64,000 nt of DNA from Thalassospira profundimaris WP0211 (GCF_000300275.1 NZ_AMRN01000001.1:372001-436000), one strand, 5' to 3'; counted from the stretch's first letter, positions 43,541-53,847 are shown. The notes: generated by a model from the letters alone, not told the origin. Made by a program: numbers and translations.

Positions 43541-44467
43541 ATGTCGTGGCTGACTGAATTCGTCCGTCCAAAGATTCAGAAACTTGTTCGCCGCACAGAT
43601 GTGCCCGAAAACCTCTGGCACAAATGCAAATCCTGCGAACAGATGATCTTCCATCGCGATCTGGCAAAGAACAATCATGTTTGCCAGCATTGCGGTCATC
43701 ACATGCGCATTTCCGCCAAGGAACGTCTCGAAACCCTGTTTGATGGTGGCAAGTACCAAACCATCGAACTGCCGAATGTTCCGGTCGATCCGCTGAAATT
43801 CCGCGATCAGAAGAAATATACCGACCGCCTCAAGGCGGCCCAGGCCAAGGCAACCTTCAAGGATGCGCTGGCTGTGGCCCATGGCGAAGTCGGTGGTCAC
43901 CCGACCGTGATTGCCGTTTTCGATTTCTCCTTCATGGGTGGATCGATGGGCATCGCCGTTGGCGAAGGCATCGTTGCAGCGGCTGAACTAGCCTGTGTGC
44001 AGGATGCGGCCCTGATCGTCGTTCCGGCATCGGGTGGCGCGCGTATGCAGGAAGGCATTCTCAGCCTGATGCAGATGGCACGCACCACGGCCGCGATTGA
44101 AAAGGTCAAGGAAAAGGGCCTGCCCTATTTCGTGCTCCTGACCGATCCGACCACTGGCGGTGTTTCGGCATCCTTTGCCATGCTGGGTGATATCCAGATC
44201 GCAGAGCCGGGCGCACAGATCGGCTTTGCCGGGCGCCGCGTGATCGAAAGCACGATCCGCGAAAAACTGCCAGATGACTTCCAGACGGCCGAATACCTTC
44301 TGGAACATGGCATGGTGGATATGGTCGTGCCGCGTTCGGAACTGAACGCGACATTTGGCCGCCTGATCGACATGATCCGTCGCACCAAACCGGGTGCGGC
44401 TGTGGTGCCGATCAAGGACGCCAAGGCCAAATCGACCAAATCCAAAACTCCGAGTGCGGATAAATAA
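43541..44467 (+). CDS. accD: Acetyl-CoA carboxylase carboxyltransferase beta subunit
   Basis: First committed step of fatty acid synthesis, together with AccA and the AccBC biotin parts (not in this window). 308 residues: an N-terminal four-cysteine zinc ribbon (CKSCEQM...CQHCGHH) and the crotonase-type carboxyltransferase core (GEGIVAAAELA, PASGGARMQEG, TTGGVSASFAMLGD, AEPGAQIGFAGRRVI). Lies 55 bases after trpA in the classic trpBA-accD-folC order. Confidence 0.98.
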   Translation: MSWLTEFVRPKIQKLVRRTDVPENLWHKCKSCEQMIFHRDLAKNNHVCQHCGHHMRISAKERLETLFDGGKYQTIELPNVPVDPLKFRDQKKYTDRLKAAQAKATFKDALAVAHGEVGGHPTVIAVFDFSFMGGSMGIAVGEGIVAAAELACVQDAALIVVPASGGARMQEGILSLMQMARTTAAIEKVKEKGLPYFVLLTDPTTGGVSASFAMLGDIQIAEPGAQIGFAGRRVIESTIREKLPDDFQTAEYLLEHGMVDMVVPRSELNATFGRLIDMIRRTKPGAAVVPIKDAKAKSTKSKTPSADK

Positions 44468-44468
44468 C

Positions 44469-45761
44469 TTGGCGGGCAGCGACGCAATCCTTGCTCGCCT
44501 TGGCAAGCTGCACCCGAAAGTCATCGATCTTTCGTTAGGGCGGATTACCCGGCTGCTTGAAAAGCTGGGCAATCCGCACCTTTCACTCCCTCTCGTCATT
44601 CATATCGCCGGCACCAATGGCAAGGGATCGACCCTTGCCTATCTGCGCGCGATCTATGAGGCAGCGGGACTTCGGGTGCATTGCTCCACATCCCCGCATC
44701 TGGTGCGTTTTCATGAACGCATCACCCTTGCCGGCCAGATGATCTCCGAAGAAGCCCTGTGTGATCTTCTGGAAGAGGTTGAGGCGGTCAATGCCGGGGA
44801 CTCCATTACCTTCTTTGAAATCACTCAGGCTGCGGCATTCCTTGCCTTTTCGCGGGTTCCGGCCGATGTCCTGTTGCTTGAAACCGGGCTGGGTGGCCGT
44901 GTTGATGCGTCGAACGTCATCGATAAACCTGCCGCGACCGTGATCACACCGATCTCGCTTGATCACCAGGGCTTTCTTGGTGACACGATTGCCAAAATCG
45001 CGTTCGAGAAGGCCGGGATCATGAAAACCGGCGTTCCGTGCATCACAGCCCCACAAAGCCTTGAAGCGTTTAATACGCTGGCCTGTCACGCCAACCGCAT
45101 TTCGGCCCCGATCTTCAATGATTTCGAGGTGACTGAGGAACGCGAAGACGGCTTCACGATCCGCATCGGGACCGAGCAGATCAATCTACCGCACCCGGCC
45201 CTGCCCGGACGCCATCAATATACCAATGCCGCCACCGCGATTGCCACGGTACGCAAGGCCGGCATTCCCGGCTGTGACGGCAAGGATACCGATATCCTTG
45301 CCCGTGGTCTTGAAACCGCAAGCTGGCCCGCACGGCTACAGAAACTTACCAAAGGCCCGCTGTGTGACGCCTTGCCCGATGGCTGCGATCTGATTTTGGA
45401 TGGTGGCCACAACATTGCCGCGGCCGAGGCAATTGCCGACTGGCTGTCGCGCCAACCCGCTGGCGATACCGTTGTCATCATGGGCATGCTTGATAACCGC
45501 GATGCGGAAGCGTTTCTGAAACCGTTGGCTACGCATATCACCGCCTTGGCTGGCGTTCCGATCCCCGGCGAACATCAGGCACATCTGCCAGAAACCCTGC
45601 GCGATGCGGCAATTGCCTGTGGTATTTCGCCGGCATTTTCCTGTGACGGGTTCGAAGCGGCCATTACCCCGCTTCTTGATGCCTGCCGCACCCCGAAACG
45701 GGTGCTTATTCTGGGCTCGCTCTATCTTGCGGGTCTGGTTCTGGAAAAACACAGCTCCTGA
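44469..45761 (+). CDS. folC: Dihydrofolate/folylpolyglutamate synthase
   Basis: Adds glutamate to dihydropteroate and folates. 430 residues from TTG 44469, immediately after the accD stop; the frame itself runs further upstream over accD, so the exact start is uncertain. P-loop IHIAGTNGKGSTLAYLR, Mur-ligase-type fold with DHQGFLGDTIAKIAFEKAGIMK, and C-terminal LILDGGHNIAAAEA. Last gene of the trp-acc-fol set. Confidence 0.95.
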   Translation: MAGSDAILARLGKLHPKVIDLSLGRITRLLEKLGNPHLSLPLVIHIAGTNGKGSTLAYLRAIYEAAGLRVHCSTSPHLVRFHERITLAGQMISEEALCDLLEEVEAVNAGDSITFFEITQAAAFLAFSRVPADVLLLETGLGGRVDASNVIDKPAATVITPISLDHQGFLGDTIAKIAFEKAGIMKTGVPCITAPQSLEAFNTLACHANRISAPIFNDFEVTEEREDGFTIRIGTEQINLPHPALPGRHQYTNAATAIATVRKAGIPGCDGKDTDILARGLETASWPARLQKLTKGPLCDALPDGCDLILDGGHNIAAAEAIADWLSRQPAGDTVVIMGMLDNRDAEAFLKPLATHITALAGVPIPGEHQAHLPETLRDAAIACGISPAFSCDGFEAAITPLLDACRTPKRVLILGSLYLAGLVLEKHSS

Positions 45762-45782
45762 ACGCAGCCTTAGTACCGAAAA

Positions 45783-46544
45783 TCAGACGTCAGGCAGTTC
45801 GATCTTGCGCCGTGCTGAGCCCCTTGCCGGACCATTACCGCCATCTGTACGGCGCAGACGCAGATTGCCCGCCGTATTCTGGCGACGACGATCGCCTTGA
45901 ACCAGAGGTGGCAGACCTCTGTCACCCGTAGCGTCACCTTTATCCGCAACTTGGGCCGGATCACCGTGTTTGGCAGCCTCGCGTTTGACCTTGCGCCCGG
46001 TAATCCAGGTATAGCCCAGAATATACAGCAAAAATCCACCCACCCCGACGGTCAGGGTCAGGAACTGCAACACCGGCAGGAAACTGCCAAAAATCATCCC
46101 GCCGCCATAGATCATGAAGATGCAAAGGGCGGCCACCGGTGCCAGGGCCAGAAAGAAGATACCGCGCACCTTGTGGCGGATCGGGCCGTAATGCATCAGC
46201 ATCGCGTAGAACAGGTACATCAGCGCGACAAACACCACGAGTTTGATCAACAAGACGAAGTGATCAAAGTTGGCAAGGCGTTGATTGCGTTCATAAATGC
46301 CAAAAACAACAAACAGGCCATGGACGATCAGGCCAAAAGTACCAAAGGTCAGGATAAAGCGCAGCCATGCAGTGACGCTAAAAAAGCTGCGCCATCCTCC
46401 ACCGTTCGCGTTGCGACGGTCTTTCTGCTTTTTGCCTTTCCGGGTGGCGAGCTTCATGTCATCTGAAAGCTCACGCGCCGGACCTGCAGTTTCTACGCCG
46501 ATGCCTTTTGGCAAGAATTCCGGCTTGCTCGTTTTCCGGGCCAC
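45783..46544 (-). CDS. Polytopic membrane protein, unknown
   Basis: 253 residues from a GTG start (GGAG nine bases upstream). A basic N-terminal 50 residues, four predicted helices (about 57-82, 95-120, 128-150, 155-180), then a basic, glutamine- and arginine-rich C-terminal tail of about 60 residues. The topology suggests cytoplasmic basic ends. No family recognised. Convergent with folC, divergent from polA. Confidence 0.75.
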   Translation of the reverse strand: MARKTSKPEFLPKGIGVETAGPARELSDDMKLATRKGKKQKDRRNANGGGWRSFFSVTAWLRFILTFGTFGLIVHGLFVVFGIYERNQRLANFDHFVLLIKLVVFVALMYLFYAMLMHYGPIRHKVRGIFFLALAPVAALCIFMIYGGGMIFGSFLPVLQFLTLTVGVGGFLLYILGYTWITGRKVKREAAKHGDPAQVADKGDATGDRGLPPLVQGDRRRQNTAGNLRLRRTDGGNGPARGSARRKIELPDV

Positions 46545-46845
46545 GAACCCGCTCTCCCATGTCCCTTGGGATGAAGTAATCCGCTACCATAGCAATCCCG
46601 GGGCAAGCTGATAAGCACAAAGAAGAATGATGCCAAAAAACCCGGAAAATGAGGGTTTTAGCAATATTGTTATGATTTCGAAATGATATCTGGGCCGCGC
46701 CAGCTTATCCTTGGCATTCGCATGCGCAAAACTGTCAGCAGCCTTGGGTGTTTTTGCCTGTTTAAGGCAGGCGGCACTCGACTTACAGGCCGGGATCGGG
46801 CATTCTTCCGGCCAATCTTTTAACGAGTATAAGAGCACGAGACGC
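46545..46845. other. Divergent promoter region, polA and membrane protein
   Basis: 301 bases without a supported gene. The polA frame is open further upstream, but the coding pattern fades before the ATG at 46846. I see no clear operator or strong promoter match. Confidence 0.5.
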
Positions 46846-49677
46846 ATGACAGATTCCGCCCCGTCCAGCACCGGTTCGTCCGCCGCCAAATCCCCGCGTC
46901 GCGTCGTTCTGGTTGACGGTTCCGGCTTTATTTTCCGCGCCTTTCACGCCCTGCCACCGATGACGAGCCCCGATGGCACGCCGGTGAATGCGGTCTATGG
47001 CTTCTGCACCATGTTGATGAAGCTGCGCGAAGATACCAAGCCAGACCATATGGCGGTGATCTTTGACACCAAGGGCAAGTCGTTCCGCAACGACTTCTAT
47101 CCCGACTACAAGGCCCATCGTCCGCCGCCCCCCGAAGAACTGGTACCGCAGTTTGGCCTGATCCGTGATGCGACCCGTGCGTTTAATCTGCCATCGATCG
47201 AACTTGAAGGTTTTGAGGCCGACGATCTGATCGCGACCTATGCCCGCCAGGCCGAGGCAGAAGGTTCTGACGTGGTTATCGTTTCTTCGGACAAGGACCT
47301 CATGCAGCTTGTCACCGATCGGGTGCAAATGTTTGATGCGATGAAGAATCGCACCATCGGTGCTGCCGAAGTTCTGGAGAAATTCGGCGTTTCCCCGGAC
47401 AAGGTCATTGATATTCAGGCACTTGCAGGCGATTCTGTCGATAACGTCCCGGGTGTGCCCGGCATTGGCATTAAAACCGCCGCCCAACTTATTGATGAAT
47501 ATGGTGATCTTGATTCTCTACTGGAGCGCGCCGGTGAAATCAAACAGCCCAAGCGCCGCGAGAAACTCATCGAAAATGCCGAGCTTGCCCGTATTTCGCG
47601 CGATCTGGTGACGCTGAAAACCGATGTGCCGGTGGTCGAACCACTCGGTGACTTCGAATTGCGTGAACCCGATCCGGAAGTTCTTTTAAGCTTCATCGCA
47701 AGTCACGGCTTTAAATCATTGCTTTCTAAAGTAAAGTCGAAATTCGGCGGCGATGTTGAGTTTGATAGCCCGACGGCGGCCGGTGTTGGCGTCAATGATA
47801 TCAAGGTCGAAAAGGCCGAATATGAACTGGTGCAGGATGAAGACCGCCTAAAGCACTGGATTTCCGAGGCCGAATATCTTGGCACCGTCGCGGTTGATAC
47901 CGAAACCACATCGCTTGATGCCCATACGGCCAAGCTGGTCGGCGTTTCGCTTTCGACCGAGCCTGGCAATGGCTGCTACATCCCGCTCGGTCATGTCAGT
48001 GGCGCGGCACAAGGCGGCTTTGATTTTGGCGACAATCCCGCCGACAGCCCAAGCAACAGCAAGGACGCGCCGAAGCAAATCAAGCTCGAACGCGCGATTG
48101 AGCTCCTCAAACCGCTGCTTGAGGACCCCGGTGTTCTTAAGGTCGGTCAGAACCTGAAATACGATATGATCGTTCTGGCCCGCCATGGCATCAAGGTCGC
48201 CCCGATGGATGACACCATGGTGCTGTCCTATGTGCTCGATGGCACCAGCCACGGGCACGGCATGGATGAACTGGCTGAGCTGCATCTGGATTACAAACCG
48301 ATTTCCTTCAAGGATGTCTGTGGCAGTGGCAAGACCCAGATCACCTTCGATCAAGTCCCGCTCGACAAGGCGCTTGATTACGCGGCCGAGGACGCCGATA
48401 TCACGCTGCGCCTGCATCGGTTGCTCAAACCCCGCATCGCGCAAGAACATATGGCCAGCGTCTATGAGACGCTTGATCGTCCGCTGGTGCCGGTTCTTGC
48501 CGAAATGGAAGGCCTTGGGGTCAAGGTCGATGCCGAGATCCTTAAAAACCTGTCCGAAGACTTCGCCAAACGCATGGCCGCCCTTGAAGAAACCATTCAC
48601 GAAATGGCGGGCGAGCCATTTAACCTTGGCAGCCCCAAGCAGCTTGGCGAGATCCTGTTTGATAAGATGAGCCTGCCCGGCGGCAAAAAGACCAAAACCG
48701 GCGCCTGGCAGACCGGAGCCGATGTGCTTGAGGCGTTGGCCGCCCAAGGCCATGACCTTCCGGCCAAGCTCCTGGAGTGGCGTCAGCTTTCCAAGCTTAA
48801 AAGCACCTATACCGACGCGCTGGCGCACCATATCAACCCCAATACGGGCCGCGTGCACACCAGTTACGGGCAAACCAACGTCAATACTGGGCGTTTGTCA
48901 TCGAATGACCCGAACCTGCAAAACATCCCGATCCGAAGCGAGGAAGGCCGAAAAATCCGTACAGCCTTTATCGCCGAACCGGGTCACAAGCTGATTTCTG
49001 CCGACTATTCGCAGATTGAATTGCGCCTTTTGGCCCACGTGGCCGAGATCGACGCCCTGCGCGAGGCGTTTAAAAACGGCGAGGACATCCACGCCGCAAC
49101 CGCATCGAAGGTGTTCGGCGTCCCGATCGAGGGCATGGACCCGATGGTCCGTCGCAAGGCCAAGGCGATCAACTTCGGCATCATTTACGGCATCTCGGCC
49201 TTCGGGCTCGCCAACCAGCTTGGCATTGCCCAGAAGGAAGCCAAGGAATTCATCGAAGCCTATTTCGAGATTTATCCAGGCATCCGCGATTACATGGATG
49301 AGGCCAAGGAATTCGCCAAAAAGCACGGCTTTGTCCGCACCCTGTTTGGCCGCCATATCCATATCAACGGCATCAATGACAAAAACGGCATGCGCCGAAG
49401 CTTTGGCGAACGTGCCGCGATCAACGCGCCGATTCAGGGCGGGGCGGCTGACATCATCAAACGCGCGATGATTGCAGTCCCGAACGCGTTGCTGGATGCC
49501 GGGCTTAAGACCCGCATGCTGCTTCAGGTCCACGATGAATTGATCTTTGAGGCCCCGGAAGACGAAGCCGAAAAGGCGATCAAGACCATCCGCGAAGTCA
49601 TGGAAAACGCCGCACATCTGTCGGTGCCGCTGATTGCCGATGCCGGCATCGGGGATAGCTGGGCCGACGCGCACTAG
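46846..49677 (+). CDS. polA: DNA polymerase I
   Basis: 943 residues. 5'-3' exonuclease/flap domain at about 18-310 (VVLVDGSGFIFRAFHALPP, HRPPPPEEL, SSDKDLMQLV). The 3'-5' proofreading domain at about 330-530 keeps its acidic residues (VDTETTSLD, NLKYDMIVL, YAAEDADITLRL), so it is probably active. Family A polymerase at about 560-943 (motif A SADYSQIELRLLAH, motif B RRKAKAINFGIIYG, motif C LLQVHDELIFE). Start ATG 46846; upstream in-frame starts are implausible. Single gene with its own terminator. Roles in Okazaki fragment processing and repair. Confidence 0.98.
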   Translation: MTDSAPSSTGSSAAKSPRRVVLVDGSGFIFRAFHALPPMTSPDGTPVNAVYGFCTMLMKLREDTKPDHMAVIFDTKGKSFRNDFYPDYKAHRPPPPEELVPQFGLIRDATRAFNLPSIELEGFEADDLIATYARQAEAEGSDVVIVSSDKDLMQLVTDRVQMFDAMKNRTIGAAEVLEKFGVSPDKVIDIQALAGDSVDNVPGVPGIGIKTAAQLIDEYGDLDSLLERAGEIKQPKRREKLIENAELARISRDLVTLKTDVPVVEPLGDFELREPDPEVLLSFIASHGFKSLLSKVKSKFGGDVEFDSPTAAGVGVNDIKVEKAEYELVQDEDRLKHWISEAEYLGTVAVDTETTSLDAHTAKLVGVSLSTEPGNGCYIPLGHVSGAAQGGFDFGDNPADSPSNSKDAPKQIKLERAIELLKPLLEDPGVLKVGQNLKYDMIVLARHGIKVAPMDDTMVLSYVLDGTSHGHGMDELAELHLDYKPISFKDVCGSGKTQITFDQVPLDKALDYAAEDADITLRLHRLLKPRIAQEHMASVYETLDRPLVPVLAEMEGLGVKVDAEILKNLSEDFAKRMAALEETIHEMAGEPFNLGSPKQLGEILFDKMSLPGGKKTKTGAWQTGADVLEALAAQGHDLPAKLLEWRQLSKLKSTYTDALAHHINPNTGRVHTSYGQTNVNTGRLSSNDPNLQNIPIRSEEGRKIRTAFIAEPGHKLISADYSQIELRLLAHVAEIDALREAFKNGEDIHAATASKVFGVPIEGMDPMVRRKAKAINFGIIYGISAFGLANQLGIAQKEAKEFIEAYFEIYPGIRDYMDEAKEFAKKHGFVRTLFGRHIHINGINDKNGMRRSFGERAAINAPIQGGAADIIKRAMIAVPNALLDAGLKTRMLLQVHDELIFEAPEDEAEKAIKTIREVMENAAHLSVPLIADAGIGDSWADAH

Positions 49678-49700
49678 TACTTAGGCGTATATCAAAGCAA

Positions 49701-49740
49701 AAAGCCCCCGCTGCAACACTCTGCAGCGGGGGCTTTTTTT
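49701..49740. terminator. Terminator between polA and dapB
   Basis: A 12-bp or longer GC-rich stem (GCCCCCGCTGCA and complement, loop ACACTC) with an A-run before and a T-run of seven after. Works for polA and probably also for the convergent dapB. Confidence 0.92.
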
Positions 49741-49767
49741 AAAGATCAGCTTTGACGTTCTGGGCCC

Positions 49768-50568
49768 TTAAAGTCCCAAAACTTCCCGCATCGAATAAAG
49801 CCCCGGTGCCTTGCCTTCGGCCCATTTGGCGGCGCGCACCGCGCCCTTGGCAAAGACTTCGCGTGACGATGCCTTATGGGTGATCTCGATACGCTCGCCC
49901 TCGCAGGCAAAGACGACTGTGTGGTCGCCAACCACGTCACCACCGCGCAGTGTTGCAAAGCCGATGGTGCCGTCTTCACGCGCACCTGTGTGGCCATCGC
50001 GGGAACGGACCGCAACATCATCCAGATTAACCCCACGGCCTTTTGCAGCGGCCTCACCAAGGCCAAGCGCGGTACCTGACGGGGCATCGACCTTGTGTTT
50101 GTGGTGCATTTCAACGATTTCGATGTCGGCCACGTCCTTATCAAGGATGCTTGCCACCTTCTCGACCAATGCGAAGGCAAGGTTCACACCGACACTCATA
50201 TTCGGCGCAAAGATGATCGGGGCCTTCTTGCCAGCAACTTTCAACTCGTCCTTCTGATCGTTGGAAAGCCCGGTGGTGCCGATCACAAGGATGGTGCCGG
50301 TTTCTGCCGCCAGTTTCGCGTGTTTCATGGTCGCTGCCGGGGCGGTGAAATCGATCACCGCATCAACCGCTTCAAACAGTGCCTTGGGATCATCGCCGAC
50401 GACAACGCCGCTTTCTTCAAGACCGGCGATCAGGGTAACGTCCTTGCCGATGAACGGGCTTCCGGGCAGGTCGGTGCCGCCACCAACCTCACAGCCCTTG
50501 GTCTTGGCCGTTTCATTGACCAACATCCGCCCCATACGGCCAGCACATCCAACAATCCCGATCTTCAT
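49768..50568 (-). CDS. dapB: 4-hydroxy-tetrahydrodipicolinate reductase
   Basis: NAD(P)H reductase of the diaminopimelate/lysine pathway. 266 residues. Rossmann start IGIVGCAGRMGRM, substrate/catalytic segment EMHHKHKVDAPSGTALGLG and the C-terminal tetramerisation part. ATG 50568 has GGAGG about ten bases upstream; the ten-codon upstream extension is discarded. Converges on polA. Confidence 0.97.
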   Translation of the reverse strand: MKIGIVGCAGRMGRMLVNETAKTKGCEVGGGTDLPGSPFIGKDVTLIAGLEESGVVVGDDPKALFEAVDAVIDFTAPAATMKHAKLAAETGTILVIGTTGLSNDQKDELKVAGKKAPIIFAPNMSVGVNLAFALVEKVASILDKDVADIEIVEMHHKHKVDAPSGTALGLGEAAAKGRGVNLDDVAVRSRDGHTGAREDGTIGFATLRGGDVVGDHTVVFACEGERIEITHKASSREVFAKGAVRAAKWAEGKAPGLYSMREVLGL

Positions 50569-50682
50569 TTCCGGTCTCCTCCGGGCAAGCAAATTCAAAC
50601 GTGCGTTTGCTTTAACACATGCTGGCCCGTGATGGCATCACCGGAAATGCACAAAATCCGGTGATGCTGCGCGAAACCCGCA

Positions 50683-51555
50683 TCACGTCCGGGTTGCGAT
50701 ACCATCAAGCTCGGCAATTGCATCAGTCGGAAGGACCAAGTCCACCGCCGCCAAATTCTGGGCAAGATGTTCGAGCGACGAGGTCCCCGGGATCAGCAGG
50801 ATGTTGGATGATCGCTGCAATAACCAGGCAAGGGCGACCTGCATGGGTGTTGCATCCAGTCGTTCCGCAACCCCGGAAAGCGTGTCAGATTGAAGCGGTG
50901 AAAAGCCTCCAAGCGGGAAGAACGGCACATAGGGAATACCATCCTCGGCCAAATGATCAATCAATGCGTCATCTTCACGGTGCGCCAGATTGTATTGGTT
51001 CTGAACACAAACGATGTCGCAGATCTTGCGACCTTCTGCGATCTGGTTGGCGGTGACATTTGACAAACCGATATGCCGGATCAGGCCTTTTTGTTGCAGT
51101 TCTGCCAAAACGGTAAGCTGTTCTTCGATCGATCCCTCTGCCGGACCATGAAGGCCGTGCATCGAACGGAAATTGACCACATCAAGAACATCCAATCCAA
51201 GATTTCGCAGATTGTCATGCACAGCACGGATCAATTCTTCCGGGCTCAAGGCCGGTAGCCACGATCCATCTTCACCGCGCTTTGCACTGATCTTGGTGAC
51301 AATTGTCAGATCATCCGGATAGGGATGAAGAGCTTCCCGAATCAGCTGGTTGGTGATGTGCGGGCCGTAAAAATCACTGGTATCAATATGGTCAACGCCC
51401 GCCTCGATCGCCGCACGTAAAACAGCAATTGCCGCACTCTTGTCCTTGGGCGGACCGTATACGCCCGGCCCCGCCAGTTGCATGGCACCATAGCCCATAC
51501 GCGTTACCTGATGATCACCGATATTAAACGTACCTGCCTGTTTCAAATCACTCAT
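50683..51555 (-). CDS. Aldo/keto reductase
   Basis: NADPH-dependent oxidoreductase with the TIM-barrel AKR fold, 290 residues. Catalytic Asp and Tyr are in HIDTSDFYGPHITNQLI, Lys in VTKISA, and the C-terminal NADP-binding part in LIPGTSSLEHLAQN. It resembles YajO/PdxI-type reductases. ATG 51555 has AAGGAGG five bases before. Divergent from a LysR regulator that probably controls it. Confidence 0.92.
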   Translation of the reverse strand: MSDLKQAGTFNIGDHQVTRMGYGAMQLAGPGVYGPPKDKSAAIAVLRAAIEAGVDHIDTSDFYGPHITNQLIREALHPYPDDLTIVTKISAKRGEDGSWLPALSPEELIRAVHDNLRNLGLDVLDVVNFRSMHGLHGPAEGSIEEQLTVLAELQQKGLIRHIGLSNVTANQIAEGRKICDIVCVQNQYNLAHREDDALIDHLAEDGIPYVPFFPLGGFSPLQSDTLSGVAERLDATPMQVALAWLLQRSSNILLIPGTSSLEHLAQNLAAVDLVLPTDAIAELDGIATRT

Positions 51556-51662
51556 GAAAGCCTCCTTGGCCGAATGGAAATTGGACATGCACGGAGGTTA
51601 TCGATTGTCCAAGTGATCAACAATCCGCTACAATATGAACAAGCTGTACGGATAATCGAACA

Positions 51663-52571
51663 ATGAAACCTGATCTTGCAACAATCACGGCCTTTGTCAC
51701 GGTGGCGCGTGCGCGCGGCTTTCGCGAAGGTGCACGGCTCAGCGGCGGCAGTGCATCGCGCCTGTCCGAACAAATCCGGCGTCTTGAGGCCCAATTGGGT
51801 GTCCGGCTGTTTAACCGCAGCACACGCAGCGTCACCCTGACCGAAGCGGGCGAAGGATTGCTCAAACGCCTGTCACCTGCGATTGACGAGATGGAATTGG
51901 CCCTTGATGTGGTCAACAGTTTCCGCGACCGGCCTGTCGGCAACCTGAAACTTAATGTGCCAACTGTGGTCGCGCGATTGATACTGCCTAAAATTCTGCC
52001 CGGTTTTATTGCTGCATATCCCGATATCCGGGTTGAAATATTAACCGAGGAAAGCTTTGTCGATGTTCTCGCCGAAGGGTGCGACGCAGGTATTCGCTAT
52101 GACGAGGCGCTTGAGCTTGACATGATCGCGGTTCCGATTGGCCCGGCTACGCAACGCTATGCTTTGGCTGCGTCGCCTGCCTATCTTGAAATGCATGGGA
52201 TGCCCGAACATCCCGGTGACCTGCTTGAACATGCTTGCATCCGTGGTCGGTTTTCCAGTGGGGCCATCATGGAATGGGAATTCGAACGCGGCGATGAACT
52301 TATCGAAGTCAACCCGGGTGGACCGCTTCTGGTGCGGCCAGGCGGCGGAACTGATCTTGCGATTGATGCGGCCTCTGACGGAACCGGGATCATTTACCTG
52401 TTTGAAGACTGGCTGAAACCCTGGCTTGATGACGGACGTCTTGTGCCCATCCTGCAAGACTGGTGGCTGCAATTTCCCGGTCCAAAGCTTTATTACCCGG
52501 ATCGCCGATTGGTTCCCAGTCCCTTGCGTGCCTTCATCGACTATATCAAGGCTCATCCGTGGACTGTGTGA
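51663..52571 (+). CDS. LysR family regulator, divergent from aldo/keto reductase
   Basis: 302 residues, HTH at 3-62 (FVTVARARGFREGARLSGGSASRLSEQIRRLE) and substrate-binding domain from about 90. It belongs to the DmlR/AaeR-like group by the TLTEAGEGLLKRL wording. The gap to the reductase start is 107 bases, the usual place for shared control. No strong ribosome site. Confidence 0.9.
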   Translation: MKPDLATITAFVTVARARGFREGARLSGGSASRLSEQIRRLEAQLGVRLFNRSTRSVTLTEAGEGLLKRLSPAIDEMELALDVVNSFRDRPVGNLKLNVPTVVARLILPKILPGFIAAYPDIRVEILTEESFVDVLAEGCDAGIRYDEALELDMIAVPIGPATQRYALAASPAYLEMHGMPEHPGDLLEHACIRGRFSSGAIMEWEFERGDELIEVNPGGPLLVRPGGGTDLAIDAASDGTGIIYLFEDWLKPWLDDGRLVPILQDWWLQFPGPKLYYPDRRLVPSPLRAFIDYIKAHPWTV

Positions 52572-52582
52572 CAGGCAAAAGA

Positions 52583-52612
52583 AAACCCCGCCTAAATGAC
52601 AAGGCGGGGTTT
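52583..52612. terminator. Terminator between LysR and dnaJ
   Basis: A 10-bp stem (AAACCCCGCC / GGCGGGGTTT) with a ten-base loop. A/T ends on each side let it end both the LysR transcript and the convergent dnaK-dnaJ transcript. Confidence 0.85.
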
Positions 52613-52653
52613 GATATCCTCAAGCCGATTGGCAGGCTCGTATCGACCAAGAC

Positions 52654-53787
52654 TTAGTCGGTCAGGTCTTTCCAGATTTCCTTCATCTTGGAAAAGAACC
52701 CTTCGCTTTCCGGGCTGGACCCCTGTTCGCGCGAAATCTCGTCGAATTCCTCAAGCAGCTCTTTCTGACGGTCTGTCAGATTAACCGGGGTTTCGACGCT
52801 GACTTCGACAAACATGTCCCCGCGCGCCTGCGAGCGCAGGATGCTCATGCCCTTGCCGCGCAGACGAAGCTGCTGACCGGACTGGGTACCTGCCGGGATA
52901 TTGATCCGGGTGCGGGTGCCTTCAATGGTCGGCACTTCGATGGTGCCACCAAGAGCGGCTTTGCCCATCGGGATCGGAATCCGGCAATACAGGTTGGCCC
53001 CTTCGCGCTGGAAGAAGCGGTGATGCCCGATATCGAGGAAGATATACAAATCACCCGGAGGCGCACCATTGGTGCCTGCCTCGCCCTCGCCCGCCAGGCG
53101 AATGCGCGTGCCATCTTCGACACCGGCCGGAATGGTGACCTGAAGGGTCTTTTCCTTTTCGACGCGACCAACACCGTGGCAGGATTTGCACGGGTTCTTG
53201 ATGATCTTGCCTTTGCCATGGCAGCTCGGGCAGGTGCGTTCAATGGTAAAGAATCCCTGCTGTGCGCGGACCTTGCCGTGCCCGTTACAGGTCGGGCAAT
53301 TGACCGGCTGCGAACCGGCTTCGGCACCGGTCCCATCACAGCTGTCGCACGATACGGACCCCGGAATGGTGATCTCGGCCTTTTTGCCTTCGAACGCTTC
53401 TTCAAGCGTGATCGCCATGTTGTAGCGCAGATCCGCCCCACGGGACGATCCACCGCCACCGCGGCGTCCGCCGCCCATGGCGCCAAAGATCTCGTCAAAG
53501 ACGTCGGCAAAACCGCCGCCGCCAAATCCACCGCCGAAGCCGCCACCACCGGGGCCGCCCTGTTCAAAAGCCGCATGGCCAAAACGGTCATAGGCCGCGC
53601 GCTTTTCCTGATCCTTCAAGACCTCGTAAGCTTCGCTGACCTGTTTGAATTTGACTTCAGCTTCGGTATCGCCCGGATTTTTGTCCGGGTGGTATTTCAT
53701 CGCTTGCTTGCGATAGGCGCTTTTCAGCTCGGCTGCACTGGCATCCTTACTGACACCCAACAGCTCGTAATAATCTTCTTTCGCCAT
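52654..53787 (-). CDS. dnaJ: Chaperone DnaJ (Hsp40)
   Basis: Co-chaperone that delivers substrates to DnaK and stimulates its ATPase. 377 residues. J domain with HPD (YHPDKNPGD), Gly/Phe-rich stretch (residues about 75-105), four CxxCxGxG zinc motifs ([32 protein letters not shown]), and the C-terminal peptide-binding part. ATG 53787 has GGAG six bases upstream; a 12-codon upstream extension is discarded. Second gene of dnaK-dnaJ. Confidence 0.98.
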   Translation of the reverse strand: MAKEDYYELLGVSKDASAAELKSAYRKQAMKYHPDKNPGDTEAEVKFKQVSEAYEVLKDQEKRAAYDRFGHAAFEQGGPGGGGFGGGFGGGGFADVFDEIFGAMGGGRRGGGGSSRGADLRYNMAITLEEAFEGKKAEITIPGSVSCDSCDGTGAEAGSQPVNCPTCNGHGKVRAQQGFFTIERTCPSCHGKGKIIKNPCKSCHGVGRVEKEKTLQVTIPAGVEDGTRIRLAGEGEAGTNGAPPGDLYIFLDIGHHRFFQREGANLYCRIPIPMGKAALGGTIEVPTIEGTRTRINIPAGTQSGQQLRLRGKGMSILRSQARGDMFVEVSVETPVNLTDRQKELLEEFDEISREQGSSPESEGFFSKMKEIWKDLTD

Positions 53788-53806
53788 CTGTAACTCCGAA
53801 ATACGG

Positions 53807-53847
53807 TCGGGCCGTTCCAGCAAATTCTTGCGTCCGGAACGGCCCGA
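53807..53847 (-). promoter_or_regulatory. Hairpin between dnaK and dnaJ
   Basis: A 12-bp perfect stem (TCGGGCCGTTCC / GGAACGGCCCGA) with a 17-base loop. In the dnaJ direction it is not followed by a T-run, so it more likely stabilises or processes the transcript, or partly attenuates it, giving more DnaK than DnaJ (inference). Ends just before the dnaJ ribosome site. Confidence 0.6.
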
